Shown here piece after piece: positions 7,290-19,146 of a stretch of 39,061 nucleotides of DNA. The notes below the pieces were generated by a model. That model saw nothing but the letters and a program-made list of their open reading frames with translations. It had not been told where the DNA came from and ran no database searches. Positions within the stretch are counted from its first letter, which is position 1; every line of letters starts with the position of its first letter. The position numbers and the translations under genes were made by a program. The DNA is taken from positions 1 to 39,061 of the forward strand of contig CANJIM010000030.1 in the NCBI GenBank assembly GCA_947474495.1, given 5' to 3'. This DNA is from Rhodospirillaceae bacterium. GTDB lineage: Bacteria; Pseudomonadota; Alphaproteobacteria; SMXQ01.

Positions 7290-9551
7290 ATGCCTGCGCG
7301 TCAAGCCAGTTTCCCGGGCGTTTCCAGCGCCACCGGCCGTACCGTCGACGATGCGACAAATGTCAAGCGCGTCAGCGTTTTGCTGCCCTTGCCGCTGGCC
7401 GGCGCCTACGATTATTTGGCGCCCGCCGACATCGCAGAACAGTTGACTCCGGGCGCTATCGTTGCGGTGCCGCTCGGCAGCAAGGAACGCGTCGGCGTCA
7501 TATGGGATCGTCCGGAAGACTCCGCAAGCGACGAAGCGGTGCCGCTGGCGAAATTGAAATCCATCATCGGCCGCTTGCCCGCCGCGCCGCTGTCCGACGT
7601 GCAGCGCAAATTCATCGATTGGGTGGCGAGCTACACGCTGACGCCGCCCGGCGCCGTGCTCAAGATGGTCTTGAGCGTGCCCGACGCGCTCGACGCGCCG
7701 ACGCCGGTCATGGCCTATCGCCGCGCCGATTCGTGGAACGACGAAGATCTGCGCCTGACGCCGGCGCGCGCTCGCGTCATGAAGGTGCTGCAGGACGGCC
7801 CGCCGCGCGTGGCCAGCGAACTGGCGCGCGAAGCCGGCGTCGGCGCCTCGGTCATTCACGGGCTGGTGACCGCAGGCGCGTTGCAGCAAGTGTCGCTAAC
7901 GCAGCCGTCGCCGTTCGATCAACCGGACCTCACGCGACCGTCGCCGACCTTCTCACCCGATCAAGGCGCGATCGCGGCCGATCTTGCGACCAAAACAAAA
8001 GCGCGCGCCTACAGCGCGACACTGCTCGACGGCGTTACCGGCTCGGGAAAAACCGAAGTTTATTTCGAGGCCATTGCCGCGGCCTTGGAAGAGGGCCGCC
8101 AAGCCCTGGTTTTGCTGCCGGAAATTGCTCTCTCGGCGCAATGGTTCGAGCGCTTCAAGGCGCGCTTCGGCGCCGCGCCGGCCGTGTGGCATTCGGAGGT
8201 GACTCCGGCCAGACGTCGCGCCACCTGGCGCGCGGCGGCAGACGGTTCGGCGCGCGTCATCGTCGGCGCGCGCTCGGCCTTGTTCCTGCCATTCCATGAT
8301 CTCGGCGTCATCATCGTCGATGAAGAGCATGACGGCTCGTTCAAGCAGGAAGAGGGCGTGCTCTATTCGGCGCGCGACATGGCGGTGGTGCGCGCCCATC
8401 TCGGCGCGATTCCCGTTGTGCTCGTCTCGGCGACGCCGTCGCTCGAAAGCCTGGTGAACGCGCAAGGCGGCCGCTACGCCCATCTGCATCTGCCCGACCG
8501 CCACGGCGGCGCCCGGCTGCCCGATGTCGAATTGATCGATCTGCGAAAAAATCCGCCGCCGCGCGGCCAATGGTTGTCGCCGCTGCTCCATGCGCGCCTG
8601 ACCGAGACGCTGGAGAGCGGCGGCCAGGCCATGCTGTTTCTCAACCGGCGCGGCTATGCGCCGCTCACCTTGTGCCGTACTTGCGGCCATCGTCTGCAAT
8701 GCCCCAACTGCACCGCCTGGATGGTCGATCATCGCGGGCGCAGCCGCCTCGAGTGCCACCACTGCGGCCATGTGATGAAGCTGCCGGAGCATTGCCCGAG
8801 CTGCAACGCCGAGCATAGCTGGGCGGCTTGCGGGCCCGGCGTCGAGCGGCTGGCGGAAGAGGCGGCGCTGCTATTCCCCGATGCGCGGCGCGCCGTCATG
8901 GCGAGCGACACTCTGACCAGCGCCCATGCCGCCGACGAGATGGTGCGCCAGGTGACCGACCATGAGATCGACCTGCTGATCGGCACCCAGGTGGTCGCCA
9001 AGGGCCATCATTTCCCCGGCTTGACCCTGGTTGGCGTGGTCGATGCCGATTTGGGCCTGGCGGGCGGCGATCTCAGGGCCGCCGAGCGGACCTTCCAGCT
9101 GCTGACCCAGGTGTCGGGCCGCGCCGGCCGCGCTGACAAGCCCGGCCATGTCTGTTTGCAGACCTACGCCCCCGAGCATCCGGTGATGCAGGCCTTGGCC
9201 CAAGGGGCGAGGGACGCCTTCATGACGGCGGAGGCCGAATCGCGCGAAGCGGCCGGCATGCCGCCCTATGGCCGGCTGGCCGCCCTGATCCTGTCGGGGC
9301 CCGACGCCGCAGCGGTCGATGCCCATGCCCGCCGGCTCGCCCGCATCGCGCCGGACGACCCCCATTTGCGGGTTCTCGGCCCGGCGCCAGCCCCCATGAG
9401 CCTGCTGCGCGGCCGCCATCGCCGCCGGTTCCTGCTACAGGCGCCGAAGAAATACGCCCTACAGGCGGCGATTCGGCGCTGGCTGGCGGCGGCCCCGGAA
9501 CCTGCCGCCGTGCGCGTCCAAGTCGACATGGACCCCTATAGTTTTTTCTAG
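7290..9551 (+). CDS. priA: primosomal protein N' (replication restart helicase PriA)
   Basis: PriA recognises abandoned replication forks and reloads the replicative helicase. With the ATG at 7290 the protein has 753 residues, near the usual size. The frame is open further upstream to a TTG at 7176, but those 38 residues are not PriA-like. The N-terminal fork-binding domain begins VKRVSVLLPLPLAGAYDYL. Walker A is GVTGSGKTEVY with K254, Walker B/DEEH is at 344-347, and helicase motif VI is SGRAGRADKPG. All eight zinc-binding cysteines are present as four CxxC pairs (CRTC, CPNC, CHHC, CPSC). It is divergent from tal and lies upstream of the atp operon, a common alphaproteobacterial order. Confidence 0.95.
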   Translation: MPARQASFPGVSSATGRTVDDATNVKRVSVLLPLPLAGAYDYLAPADIAEQLTPGAIVAVPLGSKERVGVIWDRPEDSASDEAVPLAKLKSIIGRLPAAPLSDVQRKFIDWVASYTLTPPGAVLKMVLSVPDALDAPTPVMAYRRADSWNDEDLRLTPARARVMKVLQDGPPRVASELAREAGVGASVIHGLVTAGALQQVSLTQPSPFDQPDLTRPSPTFSPDQGAIAADLATKTKARAYSATLLDGVTGSGKTEVYFEAIAAALEEGRQALVLLPEIALSAQWFERFKARFGAAPAVWHSEVTPARRRATWRAAADGSARVIVGARSALFLPFHDLGVIIVDEEHDGSFKQEEGVLYSARDMAVVRAHLGAIPVVLVSATPSLESLVNAQGGRYAHLHLPDRHGGARLPDVELIDLRKNPPPRGQWLSPLLHARLTETLESGGQAMLFLNRRGYAPLTLCRTCGHRLQCPNCTAWMVDHRGRSRLECHHCGHVMKLPEHCPSCNAEHSWAACGPGVERLAEEAALLFPDARRAVMASDTLTSAHAADEMVRQVTDHEIDLLIGTQVVAKGHHFPGLTLVGVVDADLGLAGGDLRAAERTFQLLTQVSGRAGRADKPGHVCLQTYAPEHPVMQALAQGARDAFMTAEAESREAAGMPPYGRLAALILSGPDAAAVDAHARRLARIAPDDPHLRVLGPAPAPMSLLRGRHRRRFLLQAPKKYALQAAIRRWLAAAPEPAAVRVQVDMDPYSFF

Positions 9552-9807
9552 CCGACCTCCTGGCCGGATCGGTTCTTTTCCGGACCAAGCCGGCGGCGGT
9601 TTTTCCCTGGCAAAACCGATAGTTGGGAGTCTGGCGAAAGCCGGCTTCGCGCGGTTGCAACGGGGCGGGGGCTATGGTAGCTAACGCACGCCCAAACGGG
9701 CGGCCAGCTGGGGCCGACGCGATGTCTCGCGCGCCCCAAACCGACCGTTTCCCGGGCAAACATCCCGCCGGCTGTGACCGCCGGCTCATTTCGGGAGCTT
9801 TTCCCAG
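9552..9807 (+). other. priA-atpH intergenic region; likely holds the atp operon promoter
   Basis: No convincing gene is present in these 256 nt. The best sigma70-like pair I can find is TTGCAA at 9655-9660 and TAGCTA at 9678-9683 with a 17-nt spacer, which is a poor match at -10. Short GC-rich inverted repeats around CCGG occur just after priA without a proper T-tract. GGGAG at 9793-9797 is the ribosome-binding site for atpH. Confidence 0.35.
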
Positions 9808-10367
9808 GTGCCTTCCAAAACGACAGGCGCAGCCGGCGTCGCCGGGCGCTACGCCACCGCGTTGTTTGAGCTCGCCGAGCGCGACAAGGCGTTCGATGCG
9901 GTCGCTGGCGATCTGCGCGCCCTGCGCCAGATGACGGTCGAGAGCGCCGATTTGCGCCGCCTCATCGTCTCGCCGGTGCTCAGCCGCGACGAGCAGGCGA
10001 AGGCCGTGACCACGCTGGCTGACAAGGCCGGTTTCAACGCCCTGACGCGCAATATCCTTGGCGTGCTGGCCCACAATCGCCGCCTGTTCGCGCTCGATGC
10101 CGTTATTTCCGATTTCCTCGCCCGGCTGTCCGACAGCCGTGGCGAAATGACCGCCGAGGTCACCTCCGCCGCTCCGCTCAGCGACAGCCAACTCAAGGCC
10201 GTCGCCGAGGCGCTCCGTGAATCCACGGGCGTCAAGGTGTCGGTCGAGACCAAGGTGGATGCCCGTCTGCTCGGCGGCCTCGTCGTGCGCGTTGGTTCGC
10301 GCATGGTCGATTCGTCGCTGCGTACCAAACTCCAGAAGCTTCAGCTCGCCATGAAAGGGATCGGGTA

Positions 10368-10368
<1 letters not shown>
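9808..10368 (+). CDS. atpH: F-type ATP synthase delta subunit
   Basis: The delta subunit joins the peripheral stalk to the alpha3beta3 head of ATP synthase. The 186-residue protein starts at a GTG preceded by GGGAG ten bases upstream. It shows the OSCP/delta pattern: [20 protein letters not shown] at the N-terminus, helices through residue 105, and the conserved C-terminal block [20 protein letters not shown] followed by [13 protein letters not shown]. It is the first gene of an atpHAGDC operon; the Fo genes are not here, as is usual in alphaproteobacteria. Its stop overlaps the atpA start by one base (TAATG), giving translational coupling. Confidence 0.95.
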
Positions 10369-11897
<1,529 letters not shown>

Positions 11898-11921
11898 CCG
11901 CTAGGACTCGAGCGCAAGCCG

Positions 11922-12821
11922 ATGGCCAGTCTCAAGGACCTCCGGGTCCGCATCAACAGCGTGAAGAACACGCGCAAGATCACCTCCGCCATGAAGATGG
12001 TGGCGGCGTCGAAGCTGCGCCGTGCGCAAGAGCAGGCGGAGGCCGCGCGGCCTTACGCCGAGCGCATGGAGCGTATGTTGGGCTCGTTGGCCGCCGCGCT
12101 CGGCACGGCCACCGGCGCGCCCGCGCTGCTGGCCGGCACCGGCAAGGATGACGTGCATCTCGTCGTCGTGCTGACGTCCGACCGCGGCCTGTGCGGCGGC
12201 TTCAATGGCTCGATCGTGCGCGGCGCCCGCGCCCATATCCGCCGCCTGCTCGCCTCGGGCAAGACGGTGAAGGTGCTGACCATTGGCCGCAAGGGCCGCG
12301 ACCAGCTCAAGGGCGAATTCGCGCCGATCATGTTCAAGGCGGTCGACGGCATCGGCAAGCCGCGCCTGCGCTTCGAGGAAGGCGCCGACGTCGCGCGCCT
12401 GCTCGTCGACATGTACGCCGCCGGCGAATTCGACGTCGCGACGCTGATCTACAACCGCTTCAAGTCGGCGATCACCCAGGAGCTGACGGTTCAGCAGCTC
12501 ATCCCGTTCCCGGTCCCCGCAGCGCCCGCCGAGCAGCTCGCCGCGCCGACCAGCGCCGGCGTGCCGGCGGTCTACGAATTCGAGCCGGACGAAAGTGAAA
12601 TTCTCGCCGACTTGCTGCCGCGCAACCTCGCGGTGCAGGTGTTCCGCGCGATGCTGGAAAGCTTCGCCGGCGAGCAGGGCGCGCGCATGGCCGCGATGGA
12701 CAACGCGACGCGCAATGCCGGCGACATGATCAACAAGTTGACCCTTATCTACAACCGCACGCGTCAGGCCGTTATCACCCGCGAGATGATCGAAATCGTC
12801 TCCGGCGCTGAAGCCGTCTAA
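11922..12821 (+). CDS. atpG: F-type ATP synthase gamma subunit
   Basis: Gamma is the central rotating shaft of F1. The 299-residue protein has the two long helices that form the coiled-coil axle: N-terminal [20 protein letters not shown] with [17 protein letters not shown], and C-terminal [20 protein letters not shown] with [20 protein letters not shown]. The Rossmann-like foot domain carries [12 protein letters not shown] near residue 90. It lies between atpA and atpD in the conserved order and is preceded by only a short gap. It is complete and unremarkable. Confidence 0.97.
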   Translation: MASLKDLRVRINSVKNTRKITSAMKMVAASKLRRAQEQAEAARPYAERMERMLGSLAAALGTATGAPALLAGTGKDDVHLVVVLTSDRGLCGGFNGSIVRGARAHIRRLLASGKTVKVLTIGRKGRDQLKGEFAPIMFKAVDGIGKPRLRFEEGADVARLLVDMYAAGEFDVATLIYNRFKSAITQELTVQQLIPFPVPAAPAEQLAAPTSAGVPAVYEFEPDESEILADLLPRNLAVQVFRAMLESFAGEQGARMAAMDNATRNAGDMINKLTLIYNRTRQAVITREMIEIVSGAEAV

Positions 12822-14309
<1,488 letters not shown>

Positions 14310-14330
14310 GGCGAGCGTAGGAACAGCAAG

Positions 14331-14753
14331 ATGGCGGACAGCAAGGTCACGTTCGAACTGGTGGCGCCCGAGCGGCTCCTGGTCTCGGCGGACGTCGACA
14401 TGGTCGTCGTCCCCGGCACCGAGGGCGACTTCGGTGTGTTGCCGGGCCATGCGCCGCTGATCGCTACGGTGCGCGCCGGCGTCATCGACATCTACGAGGG
14501 CAGCATCGACGCCAAGTCGATCACCCAGCGCATCTTCGTCGCCGGCGGCGTCGCCGAAGTGACCGAGACGCGTTGCACGGTGCTGGCCGAACAGGCTTCG
14601 CCGGTCGGCGACCTGACCGCCGCCGACGCCCAGGCCCGCCTGGACGCCGCCCGCGCCCGCGTGACCGAATCGGGCGCCGACGAGATCGCCCGCGACCGCG
14701 CCCTCAAGGACGTGGCCATCGCCGAAGCGATGTTGGCCGCCGTCGCGGCGTAA
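14331..14753 (+). CDS. atpC: F-type ATP synthase epsilon subunit
   Basis: Epsilon sits at the base of the central stalk and, in many bacteria, inhibits wasteful ATP hydrolysis. The 140-residue protein has the N-terminal beta-sandwich (KVTFELVAPERLLVSADVDM, GTEGDFGVLPGHAPLIATVR) and a short C-terminal helical hairpin rich in Ala, Asp and Arg. It closes the operon. The last codons read GCG GCG TAA, and that sequence is itself the first part of a 28-bp tandem repeat that fills the next 140 nt, so the stop codon lies inside repeat unit 1. Confidence 0.95.
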   Translation: MADSKVTFELVAPERLLVSADVDMVVVPGTEGDFGVLPGHAPLIATVRAGVIDIYEGSIDAKSITQRIFVAGGVAEVTETRCTVLAEQASPVGDLTAADAQARLDAARARVTESGADEIARDRALKDVAIAEAMLAAVAA

Positions 14754-14900
14754 GCCGCGCATTTCTTAAAACAGGGCGTAAGCCGCGCATTTCTTAAAAC
14801 AGGGCGTAAGCCGCGCATTTCTTAAAACAGGGCGTAAGCCGCGCATTTCTTAAAACAGGGCGTAAGCCGCGCATTTCTGAATGCCGGGCGTCAGCCGCGC
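14749..14900 (+). repeat. 28-bp tandem repeat, five units plus a partial sixth, starting on the atpC stop codon
   Basis: Units start at 14749, 14777, 14805, 14833 and 14861, each beginning CGTAAGCCGCGCATTTC. Units 1-4 are identical over all 28 bases. Unit 5 differs near its 3' end, and a decayed sixth starts at 14889. The unit is not a multiple of three, so it does not encode a peptide repeat. AAGCCGCG in each full unit is the reverse complement of CGCGGCTT at 14913-14920, so any copy could pair with that downstream site in the atp transcript. No T-run follows, so it is not a normal terminator. No spacers separate the units, so it is not CRISPR. Confidence 0.95.
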
Positions 14901-15068
14901 AAGCCACACGTCCGCGGCTTAAAGGCCACACCGCTAAGTCCCCGCACAATATTCTTTTTTGCAGCGAACCTTCGCCGTTATCCATCGTTTCTGTTCGGAT
15001 CGGGGCTGCGACTTTCGTCATAGGGCGTCAAGTCGCAGGGCTTTGATTTCCGGTCTCATTTTTGGTCC

Positions 15069-15098
15069 TGGTCAAATCCGCCGGGCTCTCCATATACT
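15069..15098 (+). promoter_or_regulatory. candidate sigma70 promoter for the ferritin-like gene
   Basis: TATACT at 15093-15098 matches the -10 consensus at five of six positions. TGGTCA at 15069-15074 is a weaker -35 with an 18-nt spacer. A start about 7 nt downstream would give a leader of roughly 50 nt before the ATG at 15158. The rest of 14921-15157 holds no gene I can support. Confidence 0.35.
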
Positions 15099-15157
15099 TT
15101 TATGACACGAGGGGTCACATCCTCTCCCCGTCACGCGTAGGAGCATCGACGACCGCC

Positions 15158-15970
15158 ATGAAACATTGGACAGCCGACGATATCCCCTGGGGCAGCTTCG
15201 ATGCCTCAAAGGTCGATCCGGACATCCTCAAGATCGTCAAAGCGGCGAGCATGGTGGAGAAGAACGGCGACGATTATGCCGTCTATCTCTGCAACGTGTT
15301 CTCCGACGACGCCGAGTTCCAGGGTGTGGCGCGCAATTGGGCTGAGGAAGAGGTCCAGCATGGCGACGTGCTCGGCCGCTGGGCCCAGATGGCCGACGCC
15401 TCGTTCGATTTTCCGGCCTGCTTCAAATCCTTCACCGACGGCTACAAGCTGCCGCTCGACGCGACCAAGTCAGTGCGCGGCTCGCGCGCCGGCGAACTGG
15501 TGGCGCGCTGCATCGTCGAGGTCGGCACCAGCTCCTACTACACGGCGCTCGGCGCGGCGACGGACGAGCCGGTGCTGAAAGCGATCTGCCAGCGCATCGC
15601 GGCCGACGAACTGCGCCACTACAAACTGTTCTACACGCACCTGCGCGAATATCTCGACCGCGAGGACCTCAACCAGTGGCAGCGCCTGAAAGTGGCGCTC
15701 AGCCGCATGGTCGAGACCGAGGACGACGAGCTGGCCTATGCCTATTACGCCGCCAACGGCAACGGCGAGGCCTATGACCGTGAGCGTTGGGCGCGCGAAT
15801 ATATGCGCCGCGCCATGCGCTTCTACAAACCGAACACGGTGGACCGCGCCGTGGCGATGACCTTGAAAGCAGCCGGCTTCAAAGGCAACGGCTGGCTGCA
15901 CCGCTGCGTCAGCACGGTGGCCTGGCGCTTCGTCAGCTATCGCCAGAAGAAGCTCGCCGCGGCGGCTTAA
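15158..15970 (+). CDS. ferritin-like (rubrerythrin-fold) diiron protein
   Basis: The 270-residue protein has two diiron signatures: EEVQH ending at H68 and DELRH at 150-154, with further acidic candidates E34 and E121 on the other helices. This is the four-helix-bundle carboxylate-bridged diiron pattern. It may be an oxidase, hydroxylase or iron-handling protein; the substrate cannot be told. The frame is open up to a GTG at 15062, but MKHWTADDIPW at 15158 is the likely start. TAGGAG lies at 15138-15143 with a long 14-nt spacing, and a -10-like box overlaps the upstream extension. Its TAA and the TAA of convergent rppH share the palindrome TTAA at 15967-15970. Confidence 0.72.
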   Translation: MKHWTADDIPWGSFDASKVDPDILKIVKAASMVEKNGDDYAVYLCNVFSDDAEFQGVARNWAEEEVQHGDVLGRWAQMADASFDFPACFKSFTDGYKLPLDATKSVRGSRAGELVARCIVEVGTSSYYTALGAATDEPVLKAICQRIAADELRHYKLFYTHLREYLDREDLNQWQRLKVALSRMVETEDDELAYAYYAANGNGEAYDRERWAREYMRRAMRFYKPNTVDRAVAMTLKAAGFKGNGWLHRCVSTVAWRFVSYRQKKLAAAA

Positions 15971-16479
15971 GGCTTCCCGGCGGCGACACGCTGCGCATAG
16001 GGCGCGAATTCGGCGACGATCTTGGCGTAGAGATCGCGCTTGAAGGGCACGATCAGGTCGGGCAGTTGCGCGACCGGCGCCCATTTCCAGGCGAGAAATT
16101 CCGGCTCCGGCGTATTGATGTTGATGTGGGCATCGTCGCCGGTGAAGCGCAGCACGAACCATTTCTGGCGCTGGCCGCGATAACGCCCGCCCCAGATTTT
16201 CCCGAGCAGTTCAGGCGGCAGATCGTAATCATGCCAGCCGGCGCTCTGTCCCAGAATCTCGGCCTTGTCGGTGCCGATCTCCTCACGCATCTCGCGGAAC
16301 ACCGCGATCTCCGGCGCTTCGCCCTCGTCGATGCCACCTTGCGGCATCTGCCAGGCTTCCGACGGCATATCGATGCGCCGCGCGACGAAGGCCTCGCCGC
16401 GCGCGTTGAGCAGCATCATGCCGACGCAGGGACGGTAGGGCAGAGCGGCATAGGCGGCGGGAATGTCGGTCGCGCTCAT
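15967..16479 (-). CDS. rppH: RNA 5' pyrophosphohydrolase (Nudix family)
   Basis: RppH removes pyrophosphate from the 5' end of triphosphorylated RNA and so triggers mRNA decay. The 170-residue protein begins near LPYRPCVGMMLLNARGEAFV and carries a complete Nudix box, GGIDEGEAPEIAVFRE followed by MREEIG, in the pattern G-x5-E-x7-REUxEExG. The AWQMPQGGID lead-in and the C-terminal WKWAPVAQLPDLIVPFKRD fit the RppH/YgdP group. I chose the ATG at 16479; the open frame continues upstream into the deacetylase gene, but those residues are its shadow. It starts one base after the deacetylase stop codon, so it is the last gene of the gpmI-envC-ctpA operon. Confidence 0.93.
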   Translation of the reverse strand: MSATDIPAAYAALPYRPCVGMMLLNARGEAFVARRIDMPSEAWQMPQGGIDEGEAPEIAVFREMREEIGTDKAEILGQSAGWHDYDLPPELLGKIWGGRYRGQRQKWFVLRFTGDDAHININTPEPEFLAWKWAPVAQLPDLIVPFKRDLYAKIVAEFAPYAQRVAAGKP

Positions 16480-16480
16480 T

Positions 16481-17710
16481 TTAATCTTTCTGTTTATCGA
16501 CGACGGCGCTGATCGGCGCCAGCGCGATGCCCTTGGCGTCGAGCTGCAGCACCCACTGGGCAACGCGCTCGATCGTCACCGGATAAGGCGCGCCGATGCC
16601 GACCGCGACGCCTTCGCTGCCCGCGATCTGCTCAAGCTCTTCCAGGCGCTTGTCGATGTCGGGGCGGGCCGCCTTGGTGTCGATGAAGCGATTGTTCACG
16701 GCGCGTGGCAGTTTGATCTCGCCAGCCATCTTGCCGGCGACGCTGGAAAGGCTCGATCGCGAATCGACGAACAAAAGCCCGCGCTTGTTCAACTCCTCGA
16801 GCACCGGCTTGAGCGGGCCGGCTTCGTTGGTGAAGCGCGAGCCCATTAGGTTGACGACGCCGGAGTAGCCGGCAAAGCGCGACATCAGCCAAGTGAGGCG
16901 CGCGCGGTTCTCCGCTTCCGGCAGCGAAACGAGCAGGGTATGCGGTCCGGGATCGTTGGCGGGATAGCCGACCGGCTCCATCGGCACGGTGAGCAGCACT
17001 TCATGGCCGGCGGCGCGCGACAGATCGACCCATTGCGGCAGATTGCGCGCGTAAGCCGTGTAGGCGAGCGTGACGGCGCCGGGTAGACGCTGGATCGCCG
17101 CTTCGGTGGCGGCGGAGGATTGCCCGAGGCCGCCGATGATCAAGGCGATGCGCGGGCGCTTGTCGTTGGGATCGAAGGGGCGGCCATAGACTTGCCAGGG
17201 CTTGCGGCCGTCGGCGCCGATCTTGGGCAAGAGGCCCTCGGCGGTGCGTTCGATCAGGCCCTCGTCCGGCACCGGCGCGAGGCCGTCGACCGTCGGGAAG
17301 GGCACGCGGGTCTCCGGCGTCGCGGTGGATGGCGGTGCTGGGGCCGGGGGCGGCGCGGGGATCGGTGCCGTGGCGGGCGGCTGCACCGCTGGCTGCGGCG
17401 GCGGCGCCGGAATGGCGGTGGGTGGTGCTTCGGCGGCGGGCGGCGCCGCAGGCTCAGGTACGGGCTCAGGCGCCGGTTCGAGCGGCGTGGCAGCGGGCGG
17501 TGTGAGGGCGAGATTGACTTCAGGTTCGCTCGGCGGCGCCGGCGGATGCAGCATGAGCCAGCCGACGGTGCCGACGCCGCCGGCGAGCAGCAGGCCGCCG
17601 ACGATTAGGGCCGAGAGCAAGCCCCAGGGGCGCCGCGCGGCGGACCGGGGCGGCGGGCGGCGGGGTGGACGGGGCCCGCTGGCGGGGGCGTCGAAGTCAG
17701 GCTCGCTCAT
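16481..17710 (-). CDS. divergent polysaccharide deacetylase family protein (YibQ/DUF610 type)
   Basis: The 409-residue protein is anchored in the inner membrane by one helix at about residues 29-52. A long Pro/Ala-rich linker (about 55-150) leads to a periplasmic deacetylase-like domain from about 188, beginning RPRIALIIGGLGQSSAATEA. Landmarks are LTVPMEPVGYPANDPGPHTL, GSRFTNEAGPLKPVLEEL, LLFVDSRSS and the NNRFID motif. The family is related to polysaccharide deacetylases, but its substrate is not established. It lies downstream of envC and ctpA and directly upstream of rppH, a block seen widely in alphaproteobacteria, which suggests an envelope-remodelling role. Confidence 0.88.
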   Translation of the reverse strand: MSEPDFDAPASGPRPPRRPPPRSAARRPWGLLSALIVGGLLLAGGVGTVGWLMLHPPAPPSEPEVNLALTPPAATPLEPAPEPVPEPAAPPAAEAPPTAIPAPPPQPAVQPPATAPIPAPPPAPAPPSTATPETRVPFPTVDGLAPVPDEGLIERTAEGLLPKIGADGRKPWQVYGRPFDPNDKRPRIALIIGGLGQSSAATEAAIQRLPGAVTLAYTAYARNLPQWVDLSRAAGHEVLLTVPMEPVGYPANDPGPHTLLVSLPEAENRARLTWLMSRFAGYSGVVNLMGSRFTNEAGPLKPVLEELNKRGLLFVDSRSSLSSVAGKMAGEIKLPRAVNNRFIDTKAARPDIDKRLEELEQIAGSEGVAVGIGAPYPVTIERVAQWVLQLDAKGIALAPISAVVDKQKD

Positions 17711-17775
17711 CGCATACCTTGCTGATGTGCTCCGCCGGACGCTGGCGCGTCCGGCGAGTCATTGGCCTGCCGAGA

Positions 17776-19146
17776 TTACGGCGTCGGCTTGTTGTTGTAG
17801 AGCGCGATGCCACGCAGCACGTCGAGGGCGCGGGTGAGTTGGTAGTCCTGCACCTCGGCGGCGACGGCGGCGGCGTTCTCACCGCTGGCACCATTGGTCG
17901 GCGCCACCGTCGTCGACGGGCCGGCCGGCGCGGCTGGCGCGTTCGGATTGCGCAGCGCGCCTTTCAGATCGGCCTCGCGCTGGCGACCGGTCTCGCTGAC
18001 CGCTTCGAGGCGCAGCTGCTCGACCTGGATGTCGGGCTCGATGCCGAGCGCCTGGATCGAACGGCCCGACGGCGTGTAGTAGCGCGCCGTCGTCAGGCGC
18101 ATGGCGCCGTGGCCGGGCAGCGGGATGATGGTCTGCACCGAGCCTTTGCCGAAGGACTTGGTGCCCATCAGGATGGCGCGGCGATGATCCTGCAAGGCGC
18201 CGGCGACGATTTCGGAGGCCGAGGCAGAGCCGGAGTTGATCAGCACGACGAGCGGCATCCCTTTGATCAGATCGCCAGGGCGCGCGTTGAAGCGTTGCGC
18301 GTCGTCGGCGCGGCGGGTGCGCGTCGAGACGATTTCGCCCTTTTCGAGGAAGCTGTCTGACACGGCGACCGCTTGATCGAGCAGGCCGCCCGGATTGTTG
18401 CGCAGATCGAGCACCAGGGCGCGCATCTTGCCCTTGCTGTCGGCCTGCAGCTTCTCGACGGCCTTGGTCAGGCCGGCATTGGTCTGCTCGCTGAACGAGG
18501 TGATGCGGACATAGCCGATGTCTTCGCCTTCCATGCGCGAACGCACCGATTGCACGGTGATGATGGCGCGCTGCAGCGTGACGTCGAACGGCTCTCTGGT
18601 ACCGCGGCGGATCGACAGCTTGATCGAGCTATTGACCGGGCCGCGCATCTTGTCGACGGCTTCCTGCAGACTGATGCCGACGACCTGCTCGCCGTCGATG
18701 GCAAGGATGAGGTCGCCCGGCTGCAGACCGGCGCGCGCCGCCGGCGTGTCGTCGATCGGCGAGACGACTTTCACCAAGCCGTTCTCCTGCGTCACCTCGA
18801 TGCCGAGGCCGCCAAACTCGCCGCGCGTCTGCACCTGCATGTCGCGGAAACTTTTTTCATTGAGGTAGCCCGAGTGCGGATCGAGCGCGCTGAGCATGCC
18901 GTTGAGCGCGTTCTCGACGAGCTCTTTGTCGTCGGTCGGCTCGACATAGTCGGAGCGCACGCGCTCGAACACTTCGCCGAACAGGTTGAGCTGCTGGTAG
19001 GTGTCGGCATTCTTCGCCGGGGCGCCGGCGGCCGGGCTGCGCGACGATTGCGCGTCGGCGAAGCCGACGAACGGCAAGGGGCCGTTGAGAAGCGCACCGA
19101 CCGCCGCGGCGGACAACAGAGCCGCAACCATATACTTCGTTTTCAT
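17776..19146 (-). CDS. ctpA: C-terminal processing peptidase CtpA (S41 family)
   Basis: CtpA-type proteases are exported serine peptidases that trim or degrade periplasmic proteins, often peptidoglycan hydrolases. The 456-residue protein has a signal peptide (1-32, MVAALLSAAAVGALLNGPL), a helical N-terminal segment (LNLFGEVFERVRSDYVEP), a PDZ domain from about 105-185 (FGGLGIEV, AGLQPGDLILAIDGEQ) and the S41 core. The catalytic Ser-Lys dyad is S309 in NSGSASASE and K334 in KSFGKGSVQT. The C-terminal tail after residue 385 is variable and Ala/Pro-rich. Its ATG overlaps the envC stop by four bases (ATGA), so protease and hydrolase activator are translationally coupled. Confidence 0.95.
   Translation of the reverse strand: MKTKYMVAALLSAAAVGALLNGPLPFVGFADAQSSRSPAAGAPAKNADTYQQLNLFGEVFERVRSDYVEPTDDKELVENALNGMLSALDPHSGYLNEKSFRDMQVQTRGEFGGLGIEVTQENGLVKVVSPIDDTPAARAGLQPGDLILAIDGEQVVGISLQEAVDKMRGPVNSSIKLSIRRGTREPFDVTLQRAIITVQSVRSRMEGEDIGYVRITSFSEQTNAGLTKAVEKLQADSKGKMRALVLDLRNNPGGLLDQAVAVSDSFLEKGEIVSTRTRRADDAQRFNARPGDLIKGMPLVVLINSGSASASEIVAGALQDHRRAILMGTKSFGKGSVQTIIPLPGHGAMRLTTARYYTPSGRSIQALGIEPDIQVEQLRLEAVSETGRQREADLKGALRNPNAPAAPAGPSTTVAPTNGASGENAAAVAAEVQDYQLTRALDVLRGIALYNNKPTP

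Noticed and set aside
14749-14900. CRISPR array
   Set aside because: The 28-bp units are directly adjacent, with no spacers and no cas genes nearby.
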